Source of the DNA: Kineosporiaceae bacterium SCSIO 59966
GTDB lineage: Bacteria; Actinomycetota; Actinomycetes; Actinomycetales; SCSIO-59966
Reading direction: 5' to 3'
DNA: 64,000 nucleotides
NCBI GenBank assembly: GCA_020881835.1
Contig: CP052876.1
Span: 1,736,001 to 1,800,000 of the forward strand
Shown here piece by piece: positions 8,137-16,162 of the stretch (its first letter is position 1; each line of letters begins with the position of its first letter). A model generated the notes under the pieces. It did not search any database. It had not been told where the DNA came from and saw only the letters and a program-made list of their open reading frames with translations. The position numbers and the translations under genes are program-made.

Positions 8137-9564
8137 ATGGTGGGCATGGCACCGGTGACGCTGCGATCCGCGACGGGTCGGTGGGTGGTGTTCGCTGCCA
8201 CCCTCGGCTCAGCGACCGCCCTGCTCGACGGGACGATCGTCAACGTCGCCCTCCGGCCGATCGGGCTCGACCTGGGCGCCACCCTCCCGCAGCTGCAGTG
8301 GGTCGTCAACGCCTACATGCTCGCCCTGGCCTCCCTCATCCTCGTGGGTGGGTCCCTCGGTGACCGCCTCGGCCGGCGCCGCGTGTTTCTCGTGGGTGTG
8401 GGCTGGTTCGCGCTGGCCTCTCTGGCGTGCGGCGTGGCGCAGAGCACCGAGCAACTCATCCTGGCCCGCGGTGTCCAGGGCATCGGTGGCGCCCTGCTCA
8501 CGCCGGGCAGCCTGGCGCTCATCCAGTCCACCATCGCCGAGAAGGACCGGCCGCGAGCCATCGGGGTGTGGTCGGCGTGGTCCGGCGTCGCGGGCGTCGT
8601 CGGACCGCTGCTCGGTGGCGGACTCATCGAGGTTCTCTCGTGGCGGTGGATCTTCCTCATCAACCTGCCGGTGGCCGCCGTCGTGATCGCCGTGGGCGTC
8701 CTGCGCGTACCGGAGTCCGGCGGGGTGCCGCGGTCCGAACGGAGCGGATTCGACGTCGGTGGCGCCGCGTTCGGGGTGGTCGGGCTCGGCGGCCTTACCT
8801 TCGCTCTCATCCAGGGCGAGTGGCTGGCGGCCGCGATCGGCGCTGCGGGGCTGGCGGCATTCCTGCTCGTCGAGACTCGGGTGGACCACCCGATGCTGCC
8901 GCTGCAGGTCTTCGCCGACCGGACGTTCTCGGCCGTCAACGCGATGACCTTCGTGGTCTACGGCGCCCTTGGCGCACTGATGTTCTTCCTGGTCCTGCAG
9001 CTGCAGGTGGTCGCCGGGTACAGCCCGTTGGAGGCAGGGGCAGCCACCATCCCGTTCAGTGTGCTCATGCTGCTGTTCTCCCCGCGGGTGGGCACGCTGA
9101 TGAACCGGACCGGGCCGCGCCTGCTCATGACTGCCGGTCCGGCGGTCGCCGCGCTCGGCGTCCTGCTCCTGGCCGGGGTGCCGGCGGACGCCTCGTACCT
9201 GAGGGACGTGCTGCCCGGGGTGCTCCTGTTCGGCGCGGGGCTGACGCTCATGGTCACGCCACTGACCGCGACGGTTCTCGCCGCGGTCCCGGCCACGCAG
9301 GTCGGCCTGGCCAGTGGGGTGAACAACGCCATCGCCCGAGCCGCGAGCCTGCTCGCCGTCGCGGCCGTGCCCGCGGCCGTGGGACTGGCCGGGGACGACT
9401 ACGAGGCCCCCGAGGTGTTCAGTGCCGGGTACACGCAGGCCATGTGGTGGTGTGCGGGCCTGCTGCTCGCCGGGGCAGTGGTCGCCGCGCTCTTCGTGCC
9501 CGGGCGCCGCCGGGAGCCGAGTGGCGCCGCCCGCCGTTCACGGCCGGGGACGTTCACCGTGTGA
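8137..9564 (+). CDS. MFS drug exporter, DHA2 family (EmrB/QacA type)
   Basis: A 475-residue membrane protein with many hydrophobic helices, consistent with the 14-helix DHA2 family of proton-driven multidrug exporters. Signature pieces are LLDGTIVNVALRPIG in helix 1 (motif D1), GDRLGRRRVFLVG after helix 2 (motif A) and GVWSAWSGVAGVVGPLLGG in helix 5 (motif C of antiporters). GGGAG lies just before the ATG at 8137; ATG 8146 is a possible alternative. The IS1380 right end sits 35 bp upstream, so expression may now depend on the element or on a promoter in the residual 31 bp. The substrate is unknown. Confidence 0.88.
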   Translation: MVGMAPVTLRSATGRWVVFAATLGSATALLDGTIVNVALRPIGLDLGATLPQLQWVVNAYMLALASLILVGGSLGDRLGRRRVFLVGVGWFALASLACGVAQSTEQLILARGVQGIGGALLTPGSLALIQSTIAEKDRPRAIGVWSAWSGVAGVVGPLLGGGLIEVLSWRWIFLINLPVAAVVIAVGVLRVPESGGVPRSERSGFDVGGAAFGVVGLGGLTFALIQGEWLAAAIGAAGLAAFLLVETRVDHPMLPLQVFADRTFSAVNAMTFVVYGALGALMFFLVLQLQVVAGYSPLEAGAATIPFSVLMLLFSPRVGTLMNRTGPRLLMTAGPAVAALGVLLLAGVPADASYLRDVLPGVLLFGAGLTLMVTPLTATVLAAVPATQVGLASGVNNAIARAASLLAVAAVPAAVGLAGDDYEAPEVFSAGYTQAMWWCAGLLLAGAVVAALFVPGRRREPSGAARRSRPGTFTV

Positions 9565-9614
9565 CGCCCGTACAGGGCCAGCTCTTGGGCGCAGCGCGTG
9601 CCAGACTGATCAAC

Positions 9615-9995
9615 ATGGTCCTGGACGACGACGAGCGGCGGGCAGCAGCTGTAGCTGACCTGAGGGCGGCCGGCGCCAGGTTCGCGTTCGTCCACGGCAG
9701 CCGGGCCCGCGGAGACCACCGGCCAGACTCCGACCTGGACGTTGCCACCTGGTGGGAATCCGGCGCCCCGGCATCCTTCGAGGTCCTGCTGCCCCCCGGT
9801 GTTGACCTGCTCGTGCTGGACACGGCGCCCCTCGAGCTGGCCGGCCGGGTCGCGGTCGAGGGCGTGCTGCTGTTCGACGATGACCCTCCCGCTCGCGTCC
9901 GCTGGGTCGCCACCACACGAAAGATCTACTTCGACGAGCTGCCCCGCATCTGGCGTGCCCACCGGGAGTTCGCGGAGAACCAGCGCCGTGGTTGA
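9615..9995 (+). CDS. mntA: MntA-like nucleotidyltransferase antitoxin
   Basis: A 126-residue minimal nucleotidyltransferase. The GSxARG...SDLD core is complete (FVHGSRARGDHRPDSDLDV), with the two Asp residues that bind metal. In the HepT/MntA systems this enzyme AMPylates the HEPN toxin on tyrosine and so neutralises it. The gene overlaps hepT by 8 bp, typical of the pair. Start at ATG 9615; no strong ribosome site is visible. Alternative view: an orphan NTase of another toxin system, but the partner gene makes MntA the best reading. Confidence 0.85.
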   Translation: MVLDDDERRAAAVADLRAAGARFAFVHGSRARGDHRPDSDLDVATWWESGAPASFEVLLPPGVDLLVLDTAPLELAGRVAVEGVLLFDDDPPARVRWVATTRKIYFDELPRIWRAHREFAENQRRG

Positions 9996-10398
9996 CGAGA
10001 CGCGCGTCCTCCGCTTGCTGCGATCGGTGACGGACGACATCTCCTTCCTGGAGACCGAGGCCCGTGCCGACGCCCAGCGGCGCTCGGACCCCGTGTGGCT
10101 GCGCGGAGTCAAGTACGCCTTCGTCACCGCCGTCGAGGCGTGCATCGACGTTGCCCAGCACATCTGCTCGTCGCAGGGATGGGGGCCTCCGGCCGACAAC
10201 GGCGACGCGATGCGGCTGCTCGGGGAGCACCGGGTGATCCCCGCCGAGCTGTCCCGGCGCATGCGCCTGGCCGTCGGCTTCCACAACGTTCTCGTGCACG
10301 AGTATGGCGACGTCGACGACGCCGTCGTGCTCCGGCGCCTCAGCGACCTGGCCGACCTGCAGGAGTTCGTCCGCGCCGTCACCCGCTGGCTGCCGTAG
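9988..10398 (+). CDS. hepT: HepT-like HEPN toxin with altered catalytic motif
   Basis: A 136-residue helical HEPN protein (DUF86 type) starting at GTG 9988 inside the end of mntA. HepT toxins are RNases whose active site is R-x4-6-H followed by x-Y. Here the segment reads MRLAVGFHNVLVHEYGDV: the His and Tyr (HEY) are present, but the position usually held by Arg just before Asn is His (FHN instead of FRN). An Arg lies six residues earlier (MRL). The Tyr target for AMPylation is kept. The toxin may therefore be weakened, or it may use the upstream Arg. Translational coupling to mntA suggests the pair is still maintained as a unit. Confidence 0.82.
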   Translation: MVDETRVLRLLRSVTDDISFLETEARADAQRRSDPVWLRGVKYAFVTAVEACIDVAQHICSSQGWGPPADNGDAMRLLGEHRVIPAELSRRMRLAVGFHNVLVHEYGDVDDAVVLRRLSDLADLQEFVRAVTRWLP

Positions 10399-10532
10399 TC
10401 AGCACCGCCGGTCGAAAGAGTCCATGGGCACGAGGCCACCGGCACGAACCCGTTGTCCGACCCGGCACCTGGTGTCGTTCCCACCAGTGGTGGACGCCCC
10501 TCGGCCGAGGCGATGGAGCAGCCCTCTCAGGA

Positions 10533-10603
10533 GGTTCGCTGACGTTCTGGCGGTCACCGACGGCGTGTCGCGCACCGTCCCACAGCCGAAACGTCAGCGA
10601 ACC
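10533..10603. repeat. Long inverted repeat with 14-bp perfect arms
   Basis: The arm GGTTCGCTGACGTT (10533-10546) is exactly mirrored by AACGTCAGCGAACC (10590-10603). Inside is a second, shorter imperfect stem (GACGGCG against CACCGTC), so the whole 71 nt could fold as a two-tier hairpin or cruciform. There is no T-tract. It may be a bidirectional terminator for the converging genes or a dispersed palindromic repeat. Confidence 0.7.
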
Positions 10604-10687
10604 CCGTGTCGTGTCGCGTGCGCCGCTACGACCAGGACGTCAGCGGCGTGACGGACGACGTAGCCATGCGGATGAGGCTTGGTGAGG

Positions 10688-10792
10688 ATGTCCGACGGTC
10701 CGACGGCGCCCCAGACCGACTACGACCTCCAGGTGGAGCGAGACCTGCACGCCGACGACCTGGCCAAGGTGACCCCTCTCGTCGCGAGCTGA
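10688..10792 (+). CDS. Possible 34-residue ORF, unknown
   Basis: ATG 10688 to TGA 10792 encodes MSDGPTAPQTDYDLQVERDL and 14 more residues, acidic and without a recognised domain. A GAGG sits 10 bases before the start. It could be a gene remnant rather than a functional gene. Confidence 0.25.
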   Translation: MSDGPTAPQTDYDLQVERDLHADDLAKVTPLVAS

Positions 10793-10922
10793 CCCCCACT
10801 CACCGACCGGCGGCGCGGGTGGCATGGGTGTGAGACAAACGAGTCACAGCCACAACTTCCTCGGGGGGTCTTGCATCATCCTGGCTGCCACCGACGGCCG
10901 GTCCAACTAGCCTCGCAGCCGA

Positions 10923-12149
10923 CTAGCTCTCGCAGCCGATGCCGTCGTTGTCCCGGCCGTCCAAGCGGTGCGGGTCTGGCGCCAGCACGGTGAACCGCCG
11001 GCGCGGGATGTCGCCACAGTCCAGGTCGCCGACCTGTGACGGGGGCGGGATGCAGACGTCGGGGTAGGCGGGGTCACAGTCGGACGTCGCGGCCGGCGTC
11101 GTCGGGGCGAGAGCCGGGGCCGGTGGGGCCGCGATCGGGGCCTCCACCGGCGCGTCGCTGCTCGGTACCGGCTCGTCGGGGCACGCGGACAGCACCCGAG
11201 CGACGGCGCCCCGTTCGGCAGCCGTCACCCAGGCGTCGTACTTGACCTTCACCGCCACCTGACGGGCCACGTACGCGCAGCGGAACGCCTTGTTCGGCGG
11301 CAGCCAGGTCGCAGCGTCCCCGTCGCCCTTCTGCTGGTTCAGGGCGCCGTCGACCGCCAGCAGGTTGAGCGGGTCGTTGGCGAAGGCCAGCCGGCGCTGC
11401 GGCGTCCACTGCTGGGCGCCCTTCTGCCATGCGTCCGACAGGGCGACGACGTGATCGATCTGGACCAGCTCGCTGGTGCCCTGGCCGCGCACAAAGTCCA
11501 CGTGCGCCCCGGAGTACGGCTCGACGAAGGACCCGGAGAGCACGACGCAGCCGTTGGTGCCGGGCTTCAGGACGACGTCGGTGAGGTCCCGTCGCAGGGT
11601 GTCGTTGCGGGTGTCGCACCCGTTGCGGTCGGTGTCGGCCCACCGCGGACCGAACAGGTCGCGGTCGTAGCCGGTGCGCGGCGCGCGTCCCTTGACCTCG
11701 AGAGTGCCGAGCAGCGCGAGGGCCGTGGCGTCTCCCGCGCCGGCGATCTGCTCCTCGACCGATCCAGCGGACGGCGCGGGGCTCGAGGGGGGTGGCTGAG
11801 GCGGCGTGGTCGTCGGCGAGGGGGCCGTCGTGGTGGGCGGCGGACTGCGCGTCCCGGCGGCGTCCGGGGCCACGGCGACGTCGGCGAGGGGTGCGGCGTC
11901 CGGTGTCGGCGACACGGCGCTGCCGACGCCGATCGCCGTCAGCCCGGCCACCATGACCCCGAGGCCCACCCGGCGCGAGGCGATGAACGCCCACCGCGCC
12001 CGCCCGACGACGGTGGCGCCGAGGCCCAGCACGAACAGCGGCAGGCCGAGCATCACGAGGCCGCCGCCGAGGCCACCGGTCGCGCCGCCGGCCAGGACCA
12101 GCAGGAACGACACCGACCCGAGGACGGCGAGCAGGATGCGGCGGGCCAC
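10923..12149 (-). CDS. Membrane-anchored HNH (DUF1524/GmrSD C-type) protein with excalibur domain
   Basis: A 408-residue protein starting at GTG 12149, eight bases after GGGGA. Three hydrophobic segments (about residues 1-85) are followed by a Pro/Thr/Ser-rich linker. A DUF1524-type HNH nuclease domain comes next: GYDRDLFGPRW, a first catalytic-type motif QIDHVVALSDAWQKGA, and FANDPLNLLAVDGALNQQKG. The C-terminus is an excalibur domain with the calcium-loop pattern DCGDI ... DRDNDGIGCE-like (GRDNDGIGCES). Such proteins are usually exported or cell-surface nucleases in actinobacteria; the membrane segments fit that location. The start lies 25 bp after the stop of the helicase gene on the same strand, so the two are probably cotranscribed. 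Confidence 0.82.
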   Translation of the reverse strand: MARRILLAVLGSVSFLLVLAGGATGGLGGGLVMLGLPLFVLGLGATVVGRARWAFIASRRVGLGVMVAGLTAIGVGSAVSPTPDAAPLADVAVAPDAAGTRSPPPTTTAPSPTTTPPQPPPSSPAPSAGSVEEQIAGAGDATALALLGTLEVKGRAPRTGYDRDLFGPRWADTDRNGCDTRNDTLRRDLTDVVLKPGTNGCVVLSGSFVEPYSGAHVDFVRGQGTSELVQIDHVVALSDAWQKGAQQWTPQRRLAFANDPLNLLAVDGALNQQKGDGDAATWLPPNKAFRCAYVARQVAVKVKYDAWVTAAERGAVARVLSACPDEPVPSSDAPVEAPIAAPPAPALAPTTPAATSDCDPAYPDVCIPPPSQVGDLDCGDIPRRRFTVLAPDPHRLDGRDNDGIGCES

Positions 12150-12174
12150 TACGGCGTCCCCAGACTCTCGACAC

Positions 12175-13743
12175 TCACCCGGAACGCCTCGACACGTACC
12201 CGGCAGGGCTTGAGACGCTACCCGGGACGGGTATGCCCTGGTGGCCGCGGACGGCATGAACAGCATGAACGGCATGGCCGTGCGGCAACCGACCACCCAG
12301 GCTCACGTACCCGAGCCACAGCCGGTCCCGCGCCCGCGTCATGCCGACGAACATCTCCCTGCGCCACAGCGCCGACCGTTCGGCGTACGCGGCGTCCGGC
12401 TCCCCGGGCCGCTGTTCGGGTGGCTGGTCGGACAGCTGCGGCAGGAAGACCTGCTTGAACTCCAGACCCTTGGAGCGCTTCACCGTGCCCACCTTGACCC
12501 GGCTGCAGGTCTCCCCGGTGTACTGCTCCAGGTCCAGGTCGCCGTAGCCGGCCGCAGCCAGCAACCGCTGGTAGCGCCGAGCCGTCGCCGTCGTGAGGGT
12601 CAGGACGGCGCAGTCGCCAGGTGACGTCGTCCCCGTCGCGGTGACCGATGCCAGCTCGGTGAGCAGGGCGTCGTCGTGGGCCCGGATGTCAGGAGCGTCG
12701 ATACGGACCGTCGCGCCACCGGTGCGGACGACGTCCACCTCGCGCGTGCCCGACTGCGTGCCTTCGAGGTCCTCGAAGTCCTCGGCGACGACGAGCGCAG
12801 TCGCCGCCTGGAGCACCTCGGCGGCGTTACGGTAGTTCCTGCGGAGCACCGTCGACCGTCCGCGCACGTCGATGCCGACCTCGCTGAGGGTGAAACCGCC
12901 GGGGTAGATGGCCTGCTGGCCGTCCCCGATCAGGTGCAGGCCGTCGGGAGCGTCTCCCACGAGGGCGTGGACGAGCCGGACGCCGACCGCGGTCAGGTCC
13001 TGCACCTCGTCCACCAGCACCGCGGCGTACGGCTCGTCGAGCGGCCTGGCCTGCACCTCGGCCAGCGCGAGGCTCAGGACGTCGGCGAAGTCGTGGACGA
13101 CGGCCTCGCGCAGTGCGACGTCGTAGGCCTGGTACAGATCCCACACCGCGGCTCGTTGCTCCATCTGGAGCGGGGTCCGCCGCCCCACCCGCTGCAGGTC
13201 GGCGTAGGCGGCGAAGTCGCGTAACCCCCGACCCTTGATCACGGCGATGACCTCGTCGTACCAGTAGTCCTGGTGGACCGGGGTGCGCCGCAGCACGGTG
13301 TACCGCCCGACGCTCGCCCAGGCCCGGTAGAACAGCTGCCGCGCGGCATCGCCGTTCAGGTTGACGCGGACCCCGCGGCTGCGCAGGAACCGCAGCGCCC
13401 ACCCGTGCACGCTGGCGAACTCAACGCGGTCTGCGGTGTGCGGGCCGAGGCGGGCGTACAGGTAGCTGAGCACGGTGGGCAGCGTCCGCACGTACGACGC
13501 GTAGAGCAGCCGACCCGGCCGGCCGCCGGCCAGGTACGCCGCCCGGTGCAGGCCCACGACGGTCTTTCCGGTGCCGGCCGGGCCACGGATCCGGCTGGGA
13601 CCGTTGGCCGTTCGGCGGACGACGGCGTGCTGGTCGGGATGCAGAAAGGTCATCCACTGCTCGATCGGCTTGGCAGCAACCCTTGAATGTCGGACGCGGG
13701 ACCCGACAAGAGGCTGGTACCTCGCAAATCCGGCTATTATCAC
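12175..13743 (-). CDS. UvrD/Rep-like superfamily 1 helicase
   Basis: A 522-residue SF1 ATPase from GTG 13743; the frame stays open further upstream, but that would overlap the divergent transporter gene. Motifs in order: FLHPDQHAVVRRT (Q motif-like), Walker A RGPAGTGKTVVGLHRAA, Walker B AVLVDEVQDLTAVGVR, motif III IGDGQQAIYPGGF, motif IV RNYRNAAEVL, and motif VI GMTRARDRLWLGYV. The insertion between motifs Ia and II is helical. Homologues with the start P-I-E-Q-W-x-T-F-L-H-P are common in actinobacteria near nuclease genes. The HNH membrane protein follows 25 bp downstream. A role in DNA repair or in a nuclease-helicase defence pair is possible but not shown. Confidence 0.85.
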   Translation of the reverse strand: MIIAGFARYQPLVGSRVRHSRVAAKPIEQWMTFLHPDQHAVVRRTANGPSRIRGPAGTGKTVVGLHRAAYLAGGRPGRLLYASYVRTLPTVLSYLYARLGPHTADRVEFASVHGWALRFLRSRGVRVNLNGDAARQLFYRAWASVGRYTVLRRTPVHQDYWYDEVIAVIKGRGLRDFAAYADLQRVGRRTPLQMEQRAAVWDLYQAYDVALREAVVHDFADVLSLALAEVQARPLDEPYAAVLVDEVQDLTAVGVRLVHALVGDAPDGLHLIGDGQQAIYPGGFTLSEVGIDVRGRSTVLRRNYRNAAEVLQAATALVVAEDFEDLEGTQSGTREVDVVRTGGATVRIDAPDIRAHDDALLTELASVTATGTTSPGDCAVLTLTTATARRYQRLLAAAGYGDLDLEQYTGETCSRVKVGTVKRSKGLEFKQVFLPQLSDQPPEQRPGEPDAAYAERSALWRREMFVGMTRARDRLWLGYVSLGGRLPHGHAVHAVHAVRGHQGIPVPGSVSSPAGYVSRRSG

Positions 13744-13807
13744 CCGTACTTCTTCCCCTCGGGGCCCGGCTGGTGGCCGCTCCCCTCGACGACGAGCGGA
13801 GGATCGG

Positions 13808-15157
13808 TTGAGTAACGGAACCCCGGTGGGCCACGGTGAGGGCAACGTGTCGACGGACCGACCTGACGCGGCCACCACCGGCGAGAAGCAGGTCTCCATC
13901 AGGCAGTGGCGGCTCGTTGGCCCGGGGCTCGTCGTCGCGGCCACCGGCGTCGGGGCAGCTGACCTCGTCGCGACCCTCGCCGCCGGCTCCCGGTACGGCT
14001 ACGCCCTGCTGTGGGCGGTCGTCGCGGGGGTCCTCATGAAGATCATCCTGGTCGAGGGGGCGGGGAGGTTCTCGCTCGCGTCCGGGCTGACGATCTTCCA
14101 GGGCTGGCGGTCGTTGGGGCGGTGGACCACCTGGTACTTCGCGCCGTACATCGTCATCTGGGGCTTCGTCTACGGCGCCTCGGCGATGATCTCCTCGGCG
14201 CTGCCGATCGTCGAGCTCTTCAGCGCGTACACGAACGTCCTCGACGGCATGGCCGAGAACACGTTGCGCAGCATCATCGCCGCCGTCACTGGCCTGCTGG
14301 GCTTCCTCATGACCTGGTTCGGCCGCTACCGCACCTTCGAGAAGGTCGTCGGCACGCTGGTGCTGCTCATGATGGTGACGGTCGTGGGTATCTCCCTGTT
14401 CGCGCTGCCGAACCTCGGTGAGGCGGTCGCCGGACTGGTCCCGCGGATCCCCGACGGCGGTGGGGTCTACGTCCTCAGCGTCGCCGGCGGTGTGGGCGGC
14501 ACCATCACGCTCGCCGCGTACGGCTACTGGCTGCGGGAGAAGGGCTGGATGTCGGCCCGCTGGATGAAGGTCATGCGGCTGGACAACGCCATGGCGTACA
14601 TCGTCACTGGCATCTTCGTGATCGCCACCCTGGTCATGGGCGTCGAGCTGCTGTACCGGGCTGGACTGGCGGTCGAGTCCTCCGAGAGCTCCTTGCTCAA
14701 CCTCGCCGACATCCTGCGTCAGGAGTACGGGGCCGTCATCGGCAACGCGTTCCTCGTCGGCTTCTGGGCCGCCGCGTTCTCCTCGCTCGTCGGCGTGTGG
14801 AACGGCGTCTCGCTGATGTTCGCCGACTTCGCCGGCACCCTGAGAGGGCTGCCGTCGGACCACCCGGACATGCACACGGGCGGCAAGTACTTCCGGTGGT
14901 ACGTCATCTGGCTGACCTTCCCGCCGATGCTTCTGTTCTTCCTCGACCAGCCGACCGGTGTGACGATCGCCTACGGCGCGCTCGGTGCGCTGTTCATGCC
15001 GTTTCTCGCCCTGACCCTCCTCGGGCTGCTCAACTCGAATCGGGTTCCGGATCAGTGGCGGAACAAGTGGTACAGCAACGTCCTCCTCGCCATCGTGACG
15101 CTGCTCTTCGTGGCCCTGGGTGTCGACCAGCTGATCGGGGTGTTGTCGGGCGCCTGA
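13808..15157 (+). CDS. Nramp-family metal transporter, non-canonical ion-binding motifs
   Basis: A 449-residue polytopic protein. TTG 13808 has an ideal GGAGG five bases upstream; GTG 13847 behind GGTGAGG is the alternative. The overall fold (about 11 helices, with GAFSSLVGVWNGVSLMFADF-type helix 8) is Nramp. The helix 1 motif DPGN, which binds manganese or iron, is absent: the segment reads GPGLVVAATGVGAADLVATL. The helix 6 MPH motif is also absent (SVAGGVGGTITLAAYGYW). Related subfamilies with such changes carry other ions such as magnesium, so manganese should not be assumed. It is divergent from the helicase gene (64 bp between starts) and ends with a hairpin. Confidence 0.82.
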   Translation: MSNGTPVGHGEGNVSTDRPDAATTGEKQVSIRQWRLVGPGLVVAATGVGAADLVATLAAGSRYGYALLWAVVAGVLMKIILVEGAGRFSLASGLTIFQGWRSLGRWTTWYFAPYIVIWGFVYGASAMISSALPIVELFSAYTNVLDGMAENTLRSIIAAVTGLLGFLMTWFGRYRTFEKVVGTLVLLMMVTVVGISLFALPNLGEAVAGLVPRIPDGGGVYVLSVAGGVGGTITLAAYGYWLREKGWMSARWMKVMRLDNAMAYIVTGIFVIATLVMGVELLYRAGLAVESSESSLLNLADILRQEYGAVIGNAFLVGFWAAAFSSLVGVWNGVSLMFADFAGTLRGLPSDHPDMHTGGKYFRWYVIWLTFPPMLLFFLDQPTGVTIAYGALGALFMPFLALTLLGLLNSNRVPDQWRNKWYSNVLLAIVTLLFVALGVDQLIGVLSGA

Positions 15158-15161
15158 CCCC

Positions 15162-15187
15162 GACTTCGTGGACGAACCCACGAAGTC
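15162..15187 (+). terminator. Hairpin after the Nramp gene
   Basis: GACTTCGTGG (15162-15171) pairs perfectly with CCACGAAGTC (15178-15187) across a six-base loop, four bases after the stop codon. There is no clear T-run, as is common in high-GC genomes. Confidence 0.7.
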
Positions 15188-15259
15188 CACCCGCCAGGGC
15201 AGCGCGGCCATAAGCTCGTCACGATCACTCGCTGGCAGGTATGACGGGAGGCCGTGGCG

Positions 15260-16150
15260 ATGGACTCGGTGGCCGAGGAGCGGATCCTCCGGCAGCTGAT
15301 CATGGACCGGCTGGCTACGCGCACCGCGCACAACGGCGGATTCATCACCCGCGCCGAGCTCAGCGCCTTCCCAGTCGGCGATCAGACGCGCCGGCTCATC
15401 GACACCACCAGGGGCATCTGGAATCCCCGCGACCTGGTCGCGACGCTGTCGGTGGTGAGCTCCCCCGACGGCCCCTACGACGACCGGGACGTCGAGGGCG
15501 GGCTGTTCCGGTATCACTACCGCGCGGGGTCCGCGGCCGGGGACAACACCAAACTTCGCCGTGCCGCAGAGTTCGCGCTGCCGATCATCCTGCTGCGCAA
15601 GATCGCGGCCGGTGTCTTCGTCCCCGTCTTTCCCGTCTACGTCGTCGATGACGACGTCGCCGCCCGGCAGTTCACCCTGGCCCTGGACGAGAGCCTGCGC
15701 TTCCTGCCCAAGCCTGCCGAGTGGACCGAGGACCAGCGCAGCTACGCCGAACGAGTGGTCCGCCAGCGCCTGCACCAGCCCGAGTTCCGCGGCCGGGTCA
15801 TCCGCGCCTACGCCACCCGGTGCGCGATCTGCTCGCTGCGCCATGGCGAGCTGCTGGACGCCGCTCACATCACCGCTGACAGTGAGGACGGCGGCCTGCC
15901 GGTGGTCACCAACGGCCTCAGCCTGTGCAAGATCCACCACAGCGCCTACGACGCACGGCTCCTCGGGATCTCACCGGACTACACCGTGCACATCGACCGG
16001 GACCTGCTGGTCGAGGTCGACGGGCCCATGCTCGAGCACGGCATCCAGGCGATGCATGGACGACGTCTGCTGCTCCCCGGGCGAGCTGCCGACTGGCCGG
16101 ACCGGGACCGGTTAGCGGCTCGGTTCGAGAGCTTCGGCAGGTCTGCCTGA
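15260..16150 (+). CDS. HNH endonuclease with ScoMcrA-like SRA-type domain
   Basis: A 296-residue protein from ATG 15260 (GGGAGG eight bases upstream; a GTG at 15254 is too close to it). The N-terminal 150 residues carry the pattern RLIDTTRGIWNPRDLVATLS, then PYDDRDVEGGLFRYHYR, then FVPVFPVYVVDDD, which I recognise from the modified-base-binding (SRA-like) domain of ScoMcrA-type enzymes. The C-terminal part is an HNH nuclease: RCAICSLRHGELLDAAHI, then NGLSLCKIHHSAYDARLLGI. The two Cys pairs (C-x2-C and C-x2-H type) and the HIT/IHH histidines are complete. This architecture suggests a type IV restriction enzyme that cuts modified phage DNA, though the recognised modification is unknown. It converges on the FitB-like toxin gene. 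Confidence 0.83.
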   Translation: MDSVAEERILRQLIMDRLATRTAHNGGFITRAELSAFPVGDQTRRLIDTTRGIWNPRDLVATLSVVSSPDGPYDDRDVEGGLFRYHYRAGSAAGDNTKLRRAAEFALPIILLRKIAAGVFVPVFPVYVVDDDVAARQFTLALDESLRFLPKPAEWTEDQRSYAERVVRQRLHQPEFRGRVIRAYATRCAICSLRHGELLDAAHITADSEDGGLPVVTNGLSLCKIHHSAYDARLLGISPDYTVHIDRDLLVEVDGPMLEHGIQAMHGRRLLLPGRAADWPDRDRLAARFESFGRSA

Positions 16151-16162
16151 GCGGATGGGCAC

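Larger units (their letters stand above)
10399..10922. other. Gene-poor stretch between hepT and the HNH gene
   Basis: These 524 bp hold a long palindrome (10533-10603) and one short reading frame of doubtful status (10688-10792), annotated separately. The rest has no recognisable gene. The hepT gene comes in from the left and the HNH gene ends at the right edge, so convergent transcription ends here. Confidence 0.6.

Noticed and set aside
13421-15940. Minus-strand open frame of 839 codons opposite the Nramp and HNH genes
   Set aside because: The translation is Asp/Gln/Gly-rich without domains, and the opposite strand encodes clear protein families.
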